From Naematelia aurantialba (lineage: Eukaryota; Basidiomycota; Tremellomycetes; Tremellales; Naemateliaceae), in the NCBI GenBank assembly GCA_021527695.1, contig JAKFAO010000005.1, positions 1,116,001 to 1,180,000 of the forward strand: DNA of 64,000 nucleotides, read 5' to 3'. The notes beneath the pieces were generated by a model. The model was not told the origin of the DNA and searched no databases. It saw only the letters and a program-made list of their open reading frames with translations. Each line of letters starts with the position of its first letter. The first letter of the stretch is position 1. This document shows positions 23,475-35,754 of this stretch, in pieces. A program made the position numbers and the translations under genes.

Positions 23475-26400
23475 ATGTCAATACCTTCTCACCAGTGGCC
23501 GCAGTCTCGAGCGGCCTCACCACCTCTTATCCTACTAAACCCGCCGAACCCCCGCCTGACTCTACTAGAATACGACGAGGAGACTCCCGATCCGTATTTT
23601 GCCCCGCCGAGGGAATTCGAGCTCAATCCCGGTGCTGCTGAGTTTCGGCCTCAGTCGGGTCAGCTTGGGCTGAGGCAGGGGAAACAGCCTGTGAGCTTGT
23701 TGGAGGGGATCGTTATCGATCTCAAGAAGGGGGGAAGTTTTGTGTTTAGGCCTGCTAGTGTGGCTGCCGTTGGACATCCTCTTCCACCTCGTCCAGCCGG
23801 TCCAGGTCCAGCAGCGCAGCTCGGACCCCGCCAGGGCTCGTCTCGCTTCACTAGTCCCTCGGCTCGATTTCCTCCTCCTTGGACCAGGAGGGGAAACCCG
23901 CGCTTTCGTCAGACTCGAGGACGGCCGTTTCTGGGCTCGGCTCGTTTCTTAGGAAACGGCGAGCGACAGCTACCTTGGGCCGAGACAGCGCCCAGTCTAG
24001 GATCGTCGCCCGATCTTTCACAAACCTGGGCTACAAGGGCCGCAGCAAGGCAGATCTCAGCTTGGCAAGCACCCGCACAGCGAGCGTATCCACCAAGCGC
24101 CTGGCGGCAGAGTGGACCACAGCCCGTCTGGCAAGGCGACGTCCCGATCAATTATTTCGCAGGGAGCTGGTTGAACGAATACTCAACGAGCCCTTTCTTC
24201 CCCTTGCCAGATCGACGTCTGGGATTCGGCCCGTTCCACCAGCAGTCCAACCAGTGCTTGCCGTTTCCAGATTTCCCTCTACCACTTCCACAACTTGACC
24301 CTACTTTAGCAGGTCCTAGGCTGCCTTCTCTCGCGCCTCGTCAAGATAGCCAGGACACACCGCCCGCAGGCACCGCAAGTGACAGCCAGTCCAGTGCCTT
24401 CGTCCCATCCTTGGATCCTGTTGAAGACACCACACCAGCTACGAGCTTTGACAGCCCTCGCGTATCGAGACCCTCTAGACGAAACGCCGATCAGCCTATC
24501 TTGCTCACAGCGGCAAACGAGGTTAGAAGCCTGTTTCAGCTCGACATACAGCCGTCAGTCGTCGAGCTACCAAACCCTGCCAACTTTCAGAAACGCAAAG
24601 CCAAGCCTGGGCCAGCCGCGCGAGGCTCTGGCCAGCCAGTACTTGCAGAGATCGGCAGCGCCGACAACTTGGACAACGACGAGCCTCTGATCAGCTTGCT
24701 GTATGAACATTCTGCTCCGAGCGCCACGAACGACATCATTGACGACTCTCTGCCTGTACGTCTCACGCCCCTATCACGTCACGACCCAGCTGTTGGCTCA
24801 AGCCAAGCCGAATTCCCGACCCCGACCGCCGGCCAAGAAGAAGCGACAAAGCAAAGCAAAGAAGGGATTGAAAAGGAGGAAGGATCACTTGGGGATCCAG
24901 CCAGGTTGGTGGATGTCCCATCTTTACAAAGTCAAGAACTGAAATGGAGTCTCCTTCGGTATTCCCCAGCCTCGCCCCCTTCTTCACGACCTAGACTTAC
25001 ACCACACGACGGGACACCCAAAATGGACACCCATAGTCATGATCACAGCGACATCCCGGACAACTGTAAATAACTCCTCTCCTGTGCTGCCCCCGGGCGT
25101 CTCCCGATCATGCTGACCGGGCTGCCTCGTCGTCACAGCTTCGCTTCCTGACTCGCCCTTCCACACCCTACTATCCTTGCCGTCTCCTCGTTTGCACATC
25201 CCGCCGGGTATCTTGAACCCACCAATACCGGACATGCTCCAGACTTCAACGCTCTCGGCTTGGGCACGCACCGAGCCTGCTCCTGCCCAGCGGCAGTACA
25301 TGATAGATCTCCTAGAACGTCTGACAGTCGCCTTGAATGCCGGACTTGGACAGCCTGGAGTCTCGCTCGAAAGGGGTGACCGCAGGTTCGAGGTGGACAT
25401 TTTCGGCAGCGTCAGCTGGGGGGGAGAGACGGGCCAGAGCGACGGCGATCTCGATCTGGTGGTTCTTGTGAGCTACTATTCTCTTCTTCATTGACATTGC
25501 TGATCACGCGGGTGTTGATAGGATAAAGCAGAGAGTCAAGGATGTATGTCGACCTCCCTTCAGCGCAGTTGAAAGCTAACGGCTAGGAAGACCGGCCAGG
25601 CTTATGGAAAGTTCCACCGTCCAGGAAGAACCGACGCGACGGGTCAGGCGGCAATCGAAACTTGCCTGACATGTACAACTTAATGCGGATTAAGCGAGTT
25701 CTCGAGACGCTCCGGATGACTTCCATACAGCCAATCCTGCATGCCAGTACGCCGATCGTCAAATTCAAGGACTTCTACTCGAGCCAAGATTGTGACCTCA
25801 ATGTCAATGATCTCGGGGGATGGTCAGTCCTGCTGCCCCTCCATCGGCGTGATCGCTTCTGTCAAACCAAGATTCGTGGAGCTTTCCGCTGACCGAAGTG
25901 CTAGGTACAACTCTTCTCTCATCCTGCACTACTGTATGATCTCACCGTTCGTCCTGCGTCCTATCATTTACGCACTCAAAACTTGGGCATCGAAGCACGC
26001 CCTCAACGACGCGGCAGGTGCCAAGGGACCGGCGACCATGTCATCCTACTGTCTTAGTCTGATGGCTATCGCATACCTACAGCATCGCGGCGCGCTCCCA
26101 AATCTACAGGAAGACGTTCATGTTCCCATGCCTCATGATGCGGAAGACACAGACGATCCCGACGTTATTTGGGTCGCGTGGAGCAGAGAACAGGGCATCA
26201 AGGCGCGCGTCGGTTTCAGCCGCAAACCGCCTTTGGACTGGACACCTCAGGATCCGTCTTTGACAGCTGCAGACGCTTTGCGCGGGTTCTTCGAGTTCTT
26301 CAGTACCGATGGTGGTTCGCCACGCTTCAATCACGCGACCCAAGTCGTTTCGGTCCTGAATGGAGGATTCATGCCTCGGACGCTCGAACCAGGGGCTACG

Positions 26401-26944
26401 CAACGGGCGGAAAGCGAGAAACGTAGAAAGTTGATCGCACAGGGTTTGCCGGAGAAACGAGTCACCTCCATCATGAACAGTGCGAGGGTGGCTGCGGCCA
26501 AGCAGGAGCTCTCGATGGGCAAAGGCAATCTTGGCATCCAACCGCTCAGATGGGGAGAGTGTAAACTCGTTGTCCAAGACCCGTTCTTGTGGCACAAGGT
26601 GGGTGGGGCCTCGCCTTACTACATGTGTGTTGTGGCATTGAGTGCTGACTCTTCGCAGAACTGTGCCGGGGCGATGATGAAGGTTGGAGCAGGAAGATGG
26701 CAGGAGGTGAGCGCTGCGTTCCTTGGCATCATTGAATAGCCGCCGCGGTGAACAGTCCAGGCTGACGCCACCGCAGACTATCAATAGGACCCACAAGCTC
26801 CTGGAAAGTCTAGGCACTAAGGCTGGTATCGATGATATTCTGATGGGTGTCGCGAGTACGGAGGTCCCTGCGCCGCGCAAGCCGCGGAACAAGCGTCGGA
26901 GCAGCAGAGGTGGTACGCGTGACACACAAGTCATACTACAATAA
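23475..26944 (+). CDS. Cid1/Trf-type noncanonical poly(A)/poly(U) RNA polymerase
   Basis: The preferred start is ATG 23475, but the frame is open from ATG 23211. A Pro/Gln/Ser-rich disordered region of about 500 residues fills the first part. An intron at 25065-25138 joins HDHSDIPDN to SLPDSPFHTLL. The catalytic nucleotidyltransferase core follows: EVDIFGSVSWGGETGQSD then GDLDLVVL holds the GS and metal-binding Asp pair. IVKFKDFYSSQDCDLNVNDL supplies the third Asp, followed by YNSSLILHYCMISPF. The central and PAP-associated domain includes MSSYCLSLMAIAYLQHRGAL and ADALRGFFEFFSTD. The basic tail (RKPRNKRRSSRGG) ends at TAA 26942-26944. Relatives add A or U tails in RNA surveillance. Two optional introns at 24756-24807 and 24905-24969 are discussed in the findings. 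Confidence 0.87.
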
Positions 26945-27290
26945 CGAGACGGATCGTCCGTTGGACCGTCCAGTCATGATGGCTCTTTCTTCTGGTTTTT
27001 TATTCATTATAGTACTCTCATCAGTATCCAGCACTGTCGATACCCTATCACCAGGCGACCTGTACATATTTGTCTCACATGAAAGCAATGACGTTCTCTT
27101 CCGCAATACACAACTCGCCACCAACGTGCTCGCGGAAAGTTGCCACCGACGGCGGAGGTCGCCGCTGGACGCGCTCGACTTGGAAGCTGATTTCCATCGA
27201 GAGTGGTGTTCCATTACCTCGTGTTCCGAGTCAAAGATGGCCATAGCATAGAGCCCCTCGCCTACCACCCGTGCAGGGCGAATACCCAAG
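26945..27290. other. Intergenic region before FAB1
   Basis: These 346 bases carry the 3' untranslated region of the Cid1-like gene and the FAB1 promoter. No further feature is recognised. Confidence 0.4.
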
Positions 27291-30200
27291 ATGTCGGACG
27301 GACTTGTTCACTTAGACATGGTGTCTGCACCATCTGCAGAGCCGTCCTCCCGACCACCACCCTCGACCGGTCTGACAACCTTTCCCAACCCATTCGCAGA
27401 TGATCCCGAGCCGGGCCTGCTGCCTGCACTCCTCTCCAAGGTCAAGTCCACCTTTGCAGCAGCCTCAACAGCCACTACGCCAACGACCACGTCGACGGGA
27501 AAGGCAGCAGACAAAGGATCGGCTCCGGGAGTAGCTGTGGGATCCGCCGCTGATGCGAGTGGGATGAGTCAGGCGGCGCAGACAGAAGCGCAGCAGCTTG
27601 CAGAGGCCGTCAAGAGCCGGGCGGCACAGGCGAGGACTCATTCTGGTTCTGCGGCGGGAGGCGTGCCTATACCGCCATTACCGACGATCTCAGTAGCGAA
27701 TGACGCATCTTCGTCGATCCGCCAGTCGCCCTCACCAGGCTTGGCGCCGGCCTCTCACCGCAGCTCACTGAAGCCCAGCCTCAGCAGCATGCACACAGGC
27801 AGTACTGCAACCACACTCGTGCCGCCTTCTATCGCATCATCAGGGCAGTCGCTGCCGCCGGCTCGGCGGCTCGTACCCCCTGGCGAGAGGCAGTGGCGCC
27901 CGTCAGGTGCTGCTCCAGCTCAAGTCACCATCTCCCCCGTCACGTCCGTCACCACGACCGTCCAAGCTCAGGGTGCCAAGGCGCAAGAGGACGGTTTCGT
28001 ACATGCCGCCCCACCGCGGCTGCCTCACAGAGCCCACTTTGGACTCCAAGCTGCCGTCGCGTCCTCCTCACGAACCGCCCTGATCCAGCATGCACACTCC
28101 AACTCTCTAGGCGGTATTCGAAAACGCCGGTCATCTGTCGCCACCATCCCAGACTCTCCGTCGTCCATCTCGCTGTCCGCAATGATTACTGCAAACGCGG
28201 AGCTATCTCAGAATCCGTCATACGTACCTGGTTTCCCCCTACAGGGCGACGATACGAGGAGTGTAAGGAGTTTGGGATTCATGAAGAAGACGAACAGTGT
28301 CAGCAGGATCATTCGCAGGATGCGGGGCGAGGGACTGAGTAAGCACTACTGGATGGCCGATGAGCATTGCAAGGAGTGCTATGACTGCAAGTCGGTGAGT
28401 GTCCCGCCCATCCATTGTGATGACGGGTGACGACGCTGATTGTGCGTAGCTCTTCACTGCTTGGCGTCGGAAACACCATTGTCGGATATGCGGGCAGATT
28501 TTCTGCAGTCGATGCGCCTCGAATATCATTGGCGCGCGACGATTTGGCCAAGATGGTGCCGTGCGAGTCTGCAACCTATGTCTCAAGATCATGGAGGAAT
28601 ACAGGGACGACGAGGAAGATGACCGCCGGTCCATCAGCTCAATCACCACGACTGGCTTTCGGCTCCCGAGTATCAGCGACCGCGCTCTTCTGGACGCAGC
28701 TATATCGCCCGAAACACCTTATATCAAATCGCCATTCGCCGCCAGCCAATTGTTCTCGTCAAATCCCAACGATTCCCTTGCCGCGATCGATGAGACATCC
28801 GCTCTGTGGGGCCAAAGTGCTGAACACGACGGCAGTCGTCCTTTCACACCGCATGATCTTGGTGGCTCACAAGCTTCGGATGAGGACGATGGACATATCT
28901 GGACGATAAGACCCGGTACAGCAGCACCGTTTCGCCGTCCGATGGATGAAGACGCCAATAGCGGTGACGCCCCATCAGAATCCAGATCCAACACGCGACC
29001 GTCATCTCCCCCTTCAGTTCCCAGTCCCGAAGATACCACCGATGAGTCTCAACAGGCAGCACCTAAAACGACCAAGGTCGCGTTTCCACGAACTGATACG
29101 ATATCTTCAGATGGCCATGATCTCCGAGTTTCTCTAGCACGTGTCGACTCAAATCAGCCTCTCATCGGACTCCGGACACGACTGAGCTCGAGAGCTAGTC
29201 AAGGCGGTCTGACAGCGCTTCTTGACCCCGAGAAAAATGAGGGACTCTGGCGTGCTCGGTCACATTCCTTCGCTCACCGACCAGAGGTCATTTCTGGAGT
29301 GAGTCTGTCTCATCTGGATCTCATGCTCGAGCAAGCTATAGCTCGTGCCGAACTGCCGTCACCGGCCGAATGGCATCGGGTCTTGAGCAAACTGCTGTTA
29401 AAAGTCTCCACAAATCTGCATCCCAATATCCGAGCTGGGGACTCGATGGACGTCAGGGCCTATGTCAAGATAAAGAAAGTGCCTGGCGGCAAGATCAGCG
29501 ACTCGGAATACGTGGATGGGATTGTCATTTCGAAGAACGTCGCTCATAAAGCCATGCCTCGACGCCTGGTCAACCCGAGGATCATGGTGGTCACGTTCCC
29601 CTTGGACTACCACCGAGTAGACAACCAGTTCATGTCGCTGGATCCGATTCTCGCGCAGGAGAAGGATTATCTTCGGCTCCTCACGCGACGCATCATTGAC
29701 GTTCGCCCCCATATCGTGCTTGTTGAACGTTCTGCATCCCGCATCGCCCTCGACTATCTCCTCGAGGCCAATATTGCGGTGGCGCGGAGCGTCAAGCTCT
29801 CGGCAATCCATCAAGTAGCAAGGTGCACACAAGCCGATGTCGTTGCTTCCATGGACAGGCTTGCTCTCGAACCGCGCTTAGGGCGGTGTGCAGAGTTTCA
29901 GATACAGTCGTTTGAGCACGAGCTCATTCCCGGACGACGCAAGACGCTCATGAGATTCGAAGGCTGTCATCGCGACTATGGCTGCACCATTATCCTCCGC
30001 GGGGGCGATTTGGCGACGTTGCGCAAGGTCAAGGTTGTCACTGACTTTATGTCCCTGGTGGCGTATCACCTGAAGAACGAAATCATCCTGTACAACGACG
30101 AGCATAATATATATCCGCCCCACACGCCATTATCACCCGAATATAAGGAGCTCCTCCAGATTCTTGAGAGTGACGAACGCGAACGCTCGTCGGACAGCGG

Positions 30201-33200
30201 TGGGGAGTCGATCGATGATAAAGACGACGGTGGCTCCGACACGCCCACGACGCCGACTGCCCATGGCCATGTTGAGGATGATGAGCGGATATCGGAACGA
30301 CGGGAGGCGAAGAAACTCACGCGAGATATCGCTCTGTCGCTCGAGCCTTATCTCCGTACAATTCTGTCCGCCTCTGCGGCCATCCGATTCCCGCCACCGG
30401 TCCCGCTTGCCCGGATGGCAGAGCTCGACCGCATGCTCAACCACCTGCGGCTCAGCAGAGACGAGGATGAAGCGGCTCAAATCCTGCAAGAAGAGACTCA
30501 AGGCACGGATTTGGCGAAATTAGCGGTGCTTGATGCGCCTGCTGCGACACCCGTCGGTCTGTCCGCCACGAGCTCGGAGACCGGCAGCACGATTACTTCC
30601 GAGCTCACTAGCAGCACTGCGATGAGCACGATACCAACTGCGAGCGCTTTGCCGAAAGATATGGCTCGAGATCCATATCGAGTTCTGCGGCGGCCCGAGG
30701 AGATCGCTCGCGAGAGTTTTCTTGCTCAAGTCGCGCATGACCACTCGGAGCAGATGAGGCTCTGGGAGTGGTACACCCGTCGGCATACTGTTCAACTCCG
30801 ACCTGAAGACTACCAGGGCATCGTGTATCTCTATTCATTGGGTTGCGAAGGCACAGAGCGGCCATGCGTTGAGCCCATGCTCCAGCAGATCAACTTTTAC
30901 CAGCCTGACGATTTGACTGTCGGGCAGTTCCTCGAAGGACTCGCAGTGGATGCGGTCAAAAGGTGCCCAAACAAGACGTGCGAACGTTTACTACTCTTCC
31001 ATTTCCGGTTGCTCGTCCACGATCAACGACGACTGCAGATCGCCATGGATCAATTCCCATGCCCCTCGCCTGGTCACGAAGATCGCATAATCACGTGGAG
31101 TTACTGCCGGCTTTGTGCAACGCCTTCTCCTACGACTATCATCCGCGAAGAGACATGGAAGATGTCTTGGGGAGCATATCTCGAGCACTGCTTCTATCCT
31201 CCGGAAACTAGAGCTGGATTTACCTGCGGACATGACGCCTATCGAGACCAGATCAGGTACTTTGCCCACCGGAATCTAGCTATACGCATCCATAACGAGC
31301 CGATCGACCTGTATCGTCCTGTTCGACCTTCGATAGCTTTGCAGGTCAAAGCGGAAATCAAAGTTGTGCTGAAGAACCAAGAGTACGAAAGTGCACTGCA
31401 CAAAAATGCCGCCTTCTTCGACTCTGTCCTCTTCCGCTTGCGAGGTATCGACTGTGACATTGTCCAGCCGGAAAAGGTGAGAAGCGGTCCAGGGGGTATA
31501 CTGACGAGTAGATTGCGCTGCTCAAAGCGGCTCTGGACGGAATGCTGGCTAGAGCCGTGGCAGATCGAGAGGAATTGGTAAACCTGCTCAACAGGACGTA
31601 CAAACTCACACCAATGACCGATGTCCTGGCCATCAATACTGTACTGCGAAACCTTCAAGATAAGGTCGTGCAGTGGGAGTGAGTCTCGAGTAGATCATCT
31701 GCAAGACTGACGGGCGCTCAGTGCCGATTTTGTCGAGGTTGAAAAGACCTTCATGCCGTCTGAAAAGGACCTTCGGCGAAGTACGTCTCAGAGCTAGAAT
31801 CTGTTCTTTGGATATTGTGCGCTGACTCTGACTCAGTGACCGCCACTCATCTAAAGCGACTTTTCGCGAATCAAGACGTATTCAACTCTCTGGATCGAAA
31901 TGTCACCAATCTGACTGTTTCCGAAGCCGACGAAAAAGACGAAAAGCTGGATGGGTCAGAGTCAATAGTCACTACTGAGCCGCCGACCCCATCTCTCGCT
32001 AGCGAGGCTGGTTCCTCTACACTTGAGCCACCTCAGCTGGATCTCACGTCAGTAGACGAGCACACACCGATCGCTGGTGTTTCCGGTCCGGTCGCCAATC
32101 CCATGGCCCAGCCGCCGACTCCTGGAGATTATGACAGCGACTCGACTATCTCCGCAACACCCAGGGTCTCGCCGGCTCAAAGTCCTAGGGCCACGATTGA
32201 CCGTATGGAGTCTAGCGGGATGGACAGTGATGCTCATCCTTTTGTATCACGTCTCCCGCGGAGATCACGCCCCGCACCAAGGCACGTCGCTTCTCACGCT
32301 CGCCAGCTTGTCTGCTGACCCATACAGTATCGCTGATCTAGTGAAGCGCTTCCAAGACGCCGCTAGTGAACACCACATTGAGCCAATCGAAGAGCATTCA
32401 CTGGAGCGACCTAAATCCTCAGCCTCAACGAGACGCTCACGTCGCAGTCCCGAGCATAGTGGATCAGAAAGCGACTCGGCCTTCAAAGTGCGGCCCCGAC
32501 TTCGGCGCGGACGGACCGAACAACCTCCAATTCGGTATCGGGAGAGCTCTAAACCTGGTATACTGTCAGATGGTGATCGAAGCTATGCTCAGCACGCCTC
32601 GCGTATCCCATCAACAGCTGCGCGACGAACCCTTGGAGGTACTTCTGATTATCTCAGACCGGGCTCTTTCGTATCCAGCGGTCCCGGCGAGAGAAGAGGT
32701 GCGCCGAGGTCCGGACGAGTCAGTCCGGTGGACAGCTCGACACCGTCACACCCGGCTCTGCTGCGCTCAGATTCAAGCCACTCGAAACCTCGCATCTCGG
32801 GAAAGGGCAAGCAACCTCGGGTGGCTGAAGCATCATCAGCCTCGGGACGAGCATCTCCCGCGCCCATGAGGGCAGCGACTCGTCGTGCCATTGGAGGCAC
32901 CAGCCGCGTGACTTCCATTGCTCGACACTTTGATCGCCTCTCCCGTGAAGCCGAACGAGAGAGGCAGAAGCGTATCTTTATGGTCAGAGGCAAACGAGCA
33001 AGACCTGTTGGTGTAACCAAAGCCAAGGTGCAGGTGTTTGACAACCTTCGAGACGCCTTTAAGGACGAATTTGACACGGATTCATCTGAAGCAGACAATG
33101 AAGAAGACGATCAGGGAAGCGACGATAGCGGTGATTCTGCAAGGGAATCGAAACCACTTGGGAAGAAGACGGGTGATGGCGGCTCGCCGAGCAAGCCGCG

Positions 33201-35365
33201 CAAGTCTTCGTCCCCAAGGAATTCTCCCTTGCCGATCCCAGCTCCGCCCATGTCGACGACTCCGTCAACCGAGACTCTCGACACCACCTCTGAAGTCATG
33301 CCAATCTCAGCTTCTGGTTCGTCGATCGCCGCGCATTCCATCATGAGCGAAACCAAGTCCGAGATGTCCTTTACCGATCGGCTACAGATCGAGCTGCCGA
33401 CCTTCGAGACCAGCGCGCCTCTTCCAAGCGTCCCGGCGACGCCGCAACTCTCGGCAGATACAGCGGATGAGGGCATGCCTGCCCAGTCCCAGATTTCGCA
33501 GCTGTCGCAGATGTCCGAGAGTGAGATGAGCTCGGGAGGCGAGCGGTCATCCATCATCAAGACTTTGACTGGTCTTTGGGCGTTCCGTGCTGGCGACTAC
33601 ACCCCGCTAGAATACCCCTTGTGAGGACTGCTGAGAGCCTTTGTTGACCAGCACTGACGCTTGTCAGGTCTGCTTCCGAGCACATTTTTGCGGATTCGCG
33701 AGTGATCATACGTGAAAACGAGCCGACCAGTATCGTGGCCTTCACCTTGAGCTCCAAGACTTACCGAGATAAAATGCGGAGCTTTGCTTCACAAAAGCCT
33801 GGTCGGAAAGTCGAGACGTTTATGCCAGACGAAGGGGCGGCGGCCGACCGCGCCTCGACTTGGGACATTGTGTCGCTTCATGAGGCTGTGGAGACTGAAG
33901 ACCAAACTCGGCGAGAAGGGGGCACGCATCTCAAGTATGGTACGTAACCCTGCTGCATTCCCTCTCCCCGTTTCTATCCCGTACGCGCGCGGCGCTTACG
34001 GTTACGGCGCAGATTTCGAATCAGGGGCGTCTACCATCTTCTGTCGCATCTTCTTTGCCGAGGAGTTTGCAGCCCTCCGGTCAGCTTGTCAATGCGAGGA
34101 TAGTTTTGTGGAATCTCTGGCCCGATGTGTTCAGTTTGACGCTGTGGGCGGCAAATCGGGATCTGCATTTCTGAAGACCAAAGGTGAATGCATGAAGGAT
34201 CTTTTGAATACAGGAAGGACCTGTACTGACGCCTATCAGATGATCGCTTCATCGCCAAGGAGATCTCGAGATTGGAGATGGATGCTTTGACGAAATTTGC
34301 ACCTGCTTATTTCGATTACACCAGGAAAGCCTTCTATGGTAAAGTGAGTTGAGCGCCCCATCATTCTTGGAGGTCAAGTTCGCTGACCTGGACATTCAGC
34401 GGCCTACGGTGTTGGCGAAAATATATGGCTTCTTTAAGATCGGATACCGGAACGCGATAACTGGCCGCTCCATGCGTATGAATGTGCTGGTCATGGAGAA
34501 TTTATTCTACGAACGGCGCTTCTCCAAGGTCGGTATCGGCTGCGTTTTGATAGATGTCATAGCGTCACTTCTTAGAGATATCATGCTGACGCCGTGCAGA
34601 TCTACGACCTCAAGGGCAGCACGCGGAATCGCTTGATCCAAGCGACCGGAAAGGTCAACGAGGTCCTGTCAGTACCTTCATACCAAAGTTAGGCCCACGG
34701 CTGATCTATTCTAGTCTGGATGAGAATCTGATGGAAAGTGGGTAACTCGACTCAAGCACACTGCCAAGCTGAGATTTGTAGTCGTGTACAAACATCCCTT
34801 GTATCTTCGCGATCACTCTAAGCGCATCCTCAGATCTGCACTGTTCAATGACAGTCAGTGACAAAAACCGTGCCAGGTGGGAGCTGATGGTTTCAGCGCT
34901 GTTCTTGTCCAATCTCAACGTCATGGATTACTCGCTCGTCGTTGGCGTCGACTCGGAAAAGCACGAGCTGGTAGTAGGTATCGTTGACTATATCCGAACT
35001 TTTACATGGTGAGTACCGTCTCTACAGTCGGAAAGCCAAAGAAGAGAACCTGCTAAGACACCGAAGGGACAAAAAGCTCGAATCATGGGTGAAGGATTCG
35101 GCATTCCTAGGCGGAGCAGGCAAGGGAGAGCCCACCATCGTCACTCCCAAACAATGTACGTGGTCGCTCGTCATCTGTCGCCGACAGAAGGGCGAAGGCG
35201 AGGGTTGAAGTATGGTGAATGCTGATCGGTCATCGATTATCAGACAAGGCTCGGTTCCGCGCGGCCATGGAGCGATTCTATTTCCCCTCAGTGCCAGATC
35301 GATGGACCAAGGTGGGGCCGGACGAGACGCAGCTGGAGGAGGATAATAATAGCGTGACGGGATGA
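27291..35365 (+). CDS. FAB1: Fab1/PIKfyve phosphatidylinositol 3-phosphate 5-kinase
   Basis: The gene runs over 8 kb, from ATG 27291 to TGA 35363-35365. A disordered Ser/Pro/Thr-rich N terminus precedes a FYVE zinc finger (about 28340-28600, split by an intron near 28394-28450). It holds [13 protein letters not shown], the signature [10 protein letters not shown], and [10 protein letters not shown]. The large exon carries the Cpn60/TCP1-like domain ([33 protein letters not shown]) and the Fab1-specific CCR region (CLRLCA-like cysteines near 31100). The 3' exons encode the PIP5K domain: [14 protein letters not shown], the ATP-site Lys in [18 protein letters not shown]-like and [31 protein letters not shown] and [13 protein letters not shown]. 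The C terminus is [11 protein letters not shown]. It makes PI(3,5)P2 on endosomes and the vacuole. All catalytic blocks look intact. Confidence 0.96.
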
Positions 35366-35754
35366 ACAGGCGTAGCATGCGGGAGCACCCGATGTTGTTG
35401 ACCACTACATGCTTGTACAGACGTGTTTGCATCTCATATTTTGTGTGGTTATTGCAGGTATCTGGATGGCGAGCTTCAGAGGATGTCACGCCTGTCAGGC
35501 GGTTCGTTGCGCTCGGTACGTTGCGCTCGGTTCAGGCTCGTGGTTGTTGTTGAGCTGGCTAAGCTTCTACAGACTCGTGGTTGGGGTTGAGCTCGCTGTG
35601 TCCCTACAGACTCGAGGTTGAGGTTGAGCTCGCTACTGTCCTTACTATGCGTGACTCGTTTCACGCCCATGCCACGCGGCTGCATGCCAGTAACCCTGTG
35701 AAGTCGAAGATGGAGATGAGATTGAGATTGGTACGATGCTGCAGCGCTGCTATG
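35366..35754. other. Convergent intergenic region FAB1/URE4 with a 37-bp tandem repeat
   Basis: The 389 bases separate the two 3' ends. They contain a three-copy 37-bp minisatellite (35535-35645) and otherwise nothing coding that I can support. Confidence 0.5.
35535..35645. repeat. Minisatellite, 37-bp unit, three imperfect copies
   Basis: Copies start at 35535, 35572 and 35609, each exactly 37 bases. The unit contains GACTCGTGGTTG, then GGTTGAGCTCGCT, and ends CTACA or TTAC. Substitutions differ between copies, but the length is conserved. Confidence 0.8.

Noticed and set aside
26104..26934. Minus-strand frame of 276 codons
   Set aside because: It is antisense to the PAP-associated domain of the Cid1-like gene.
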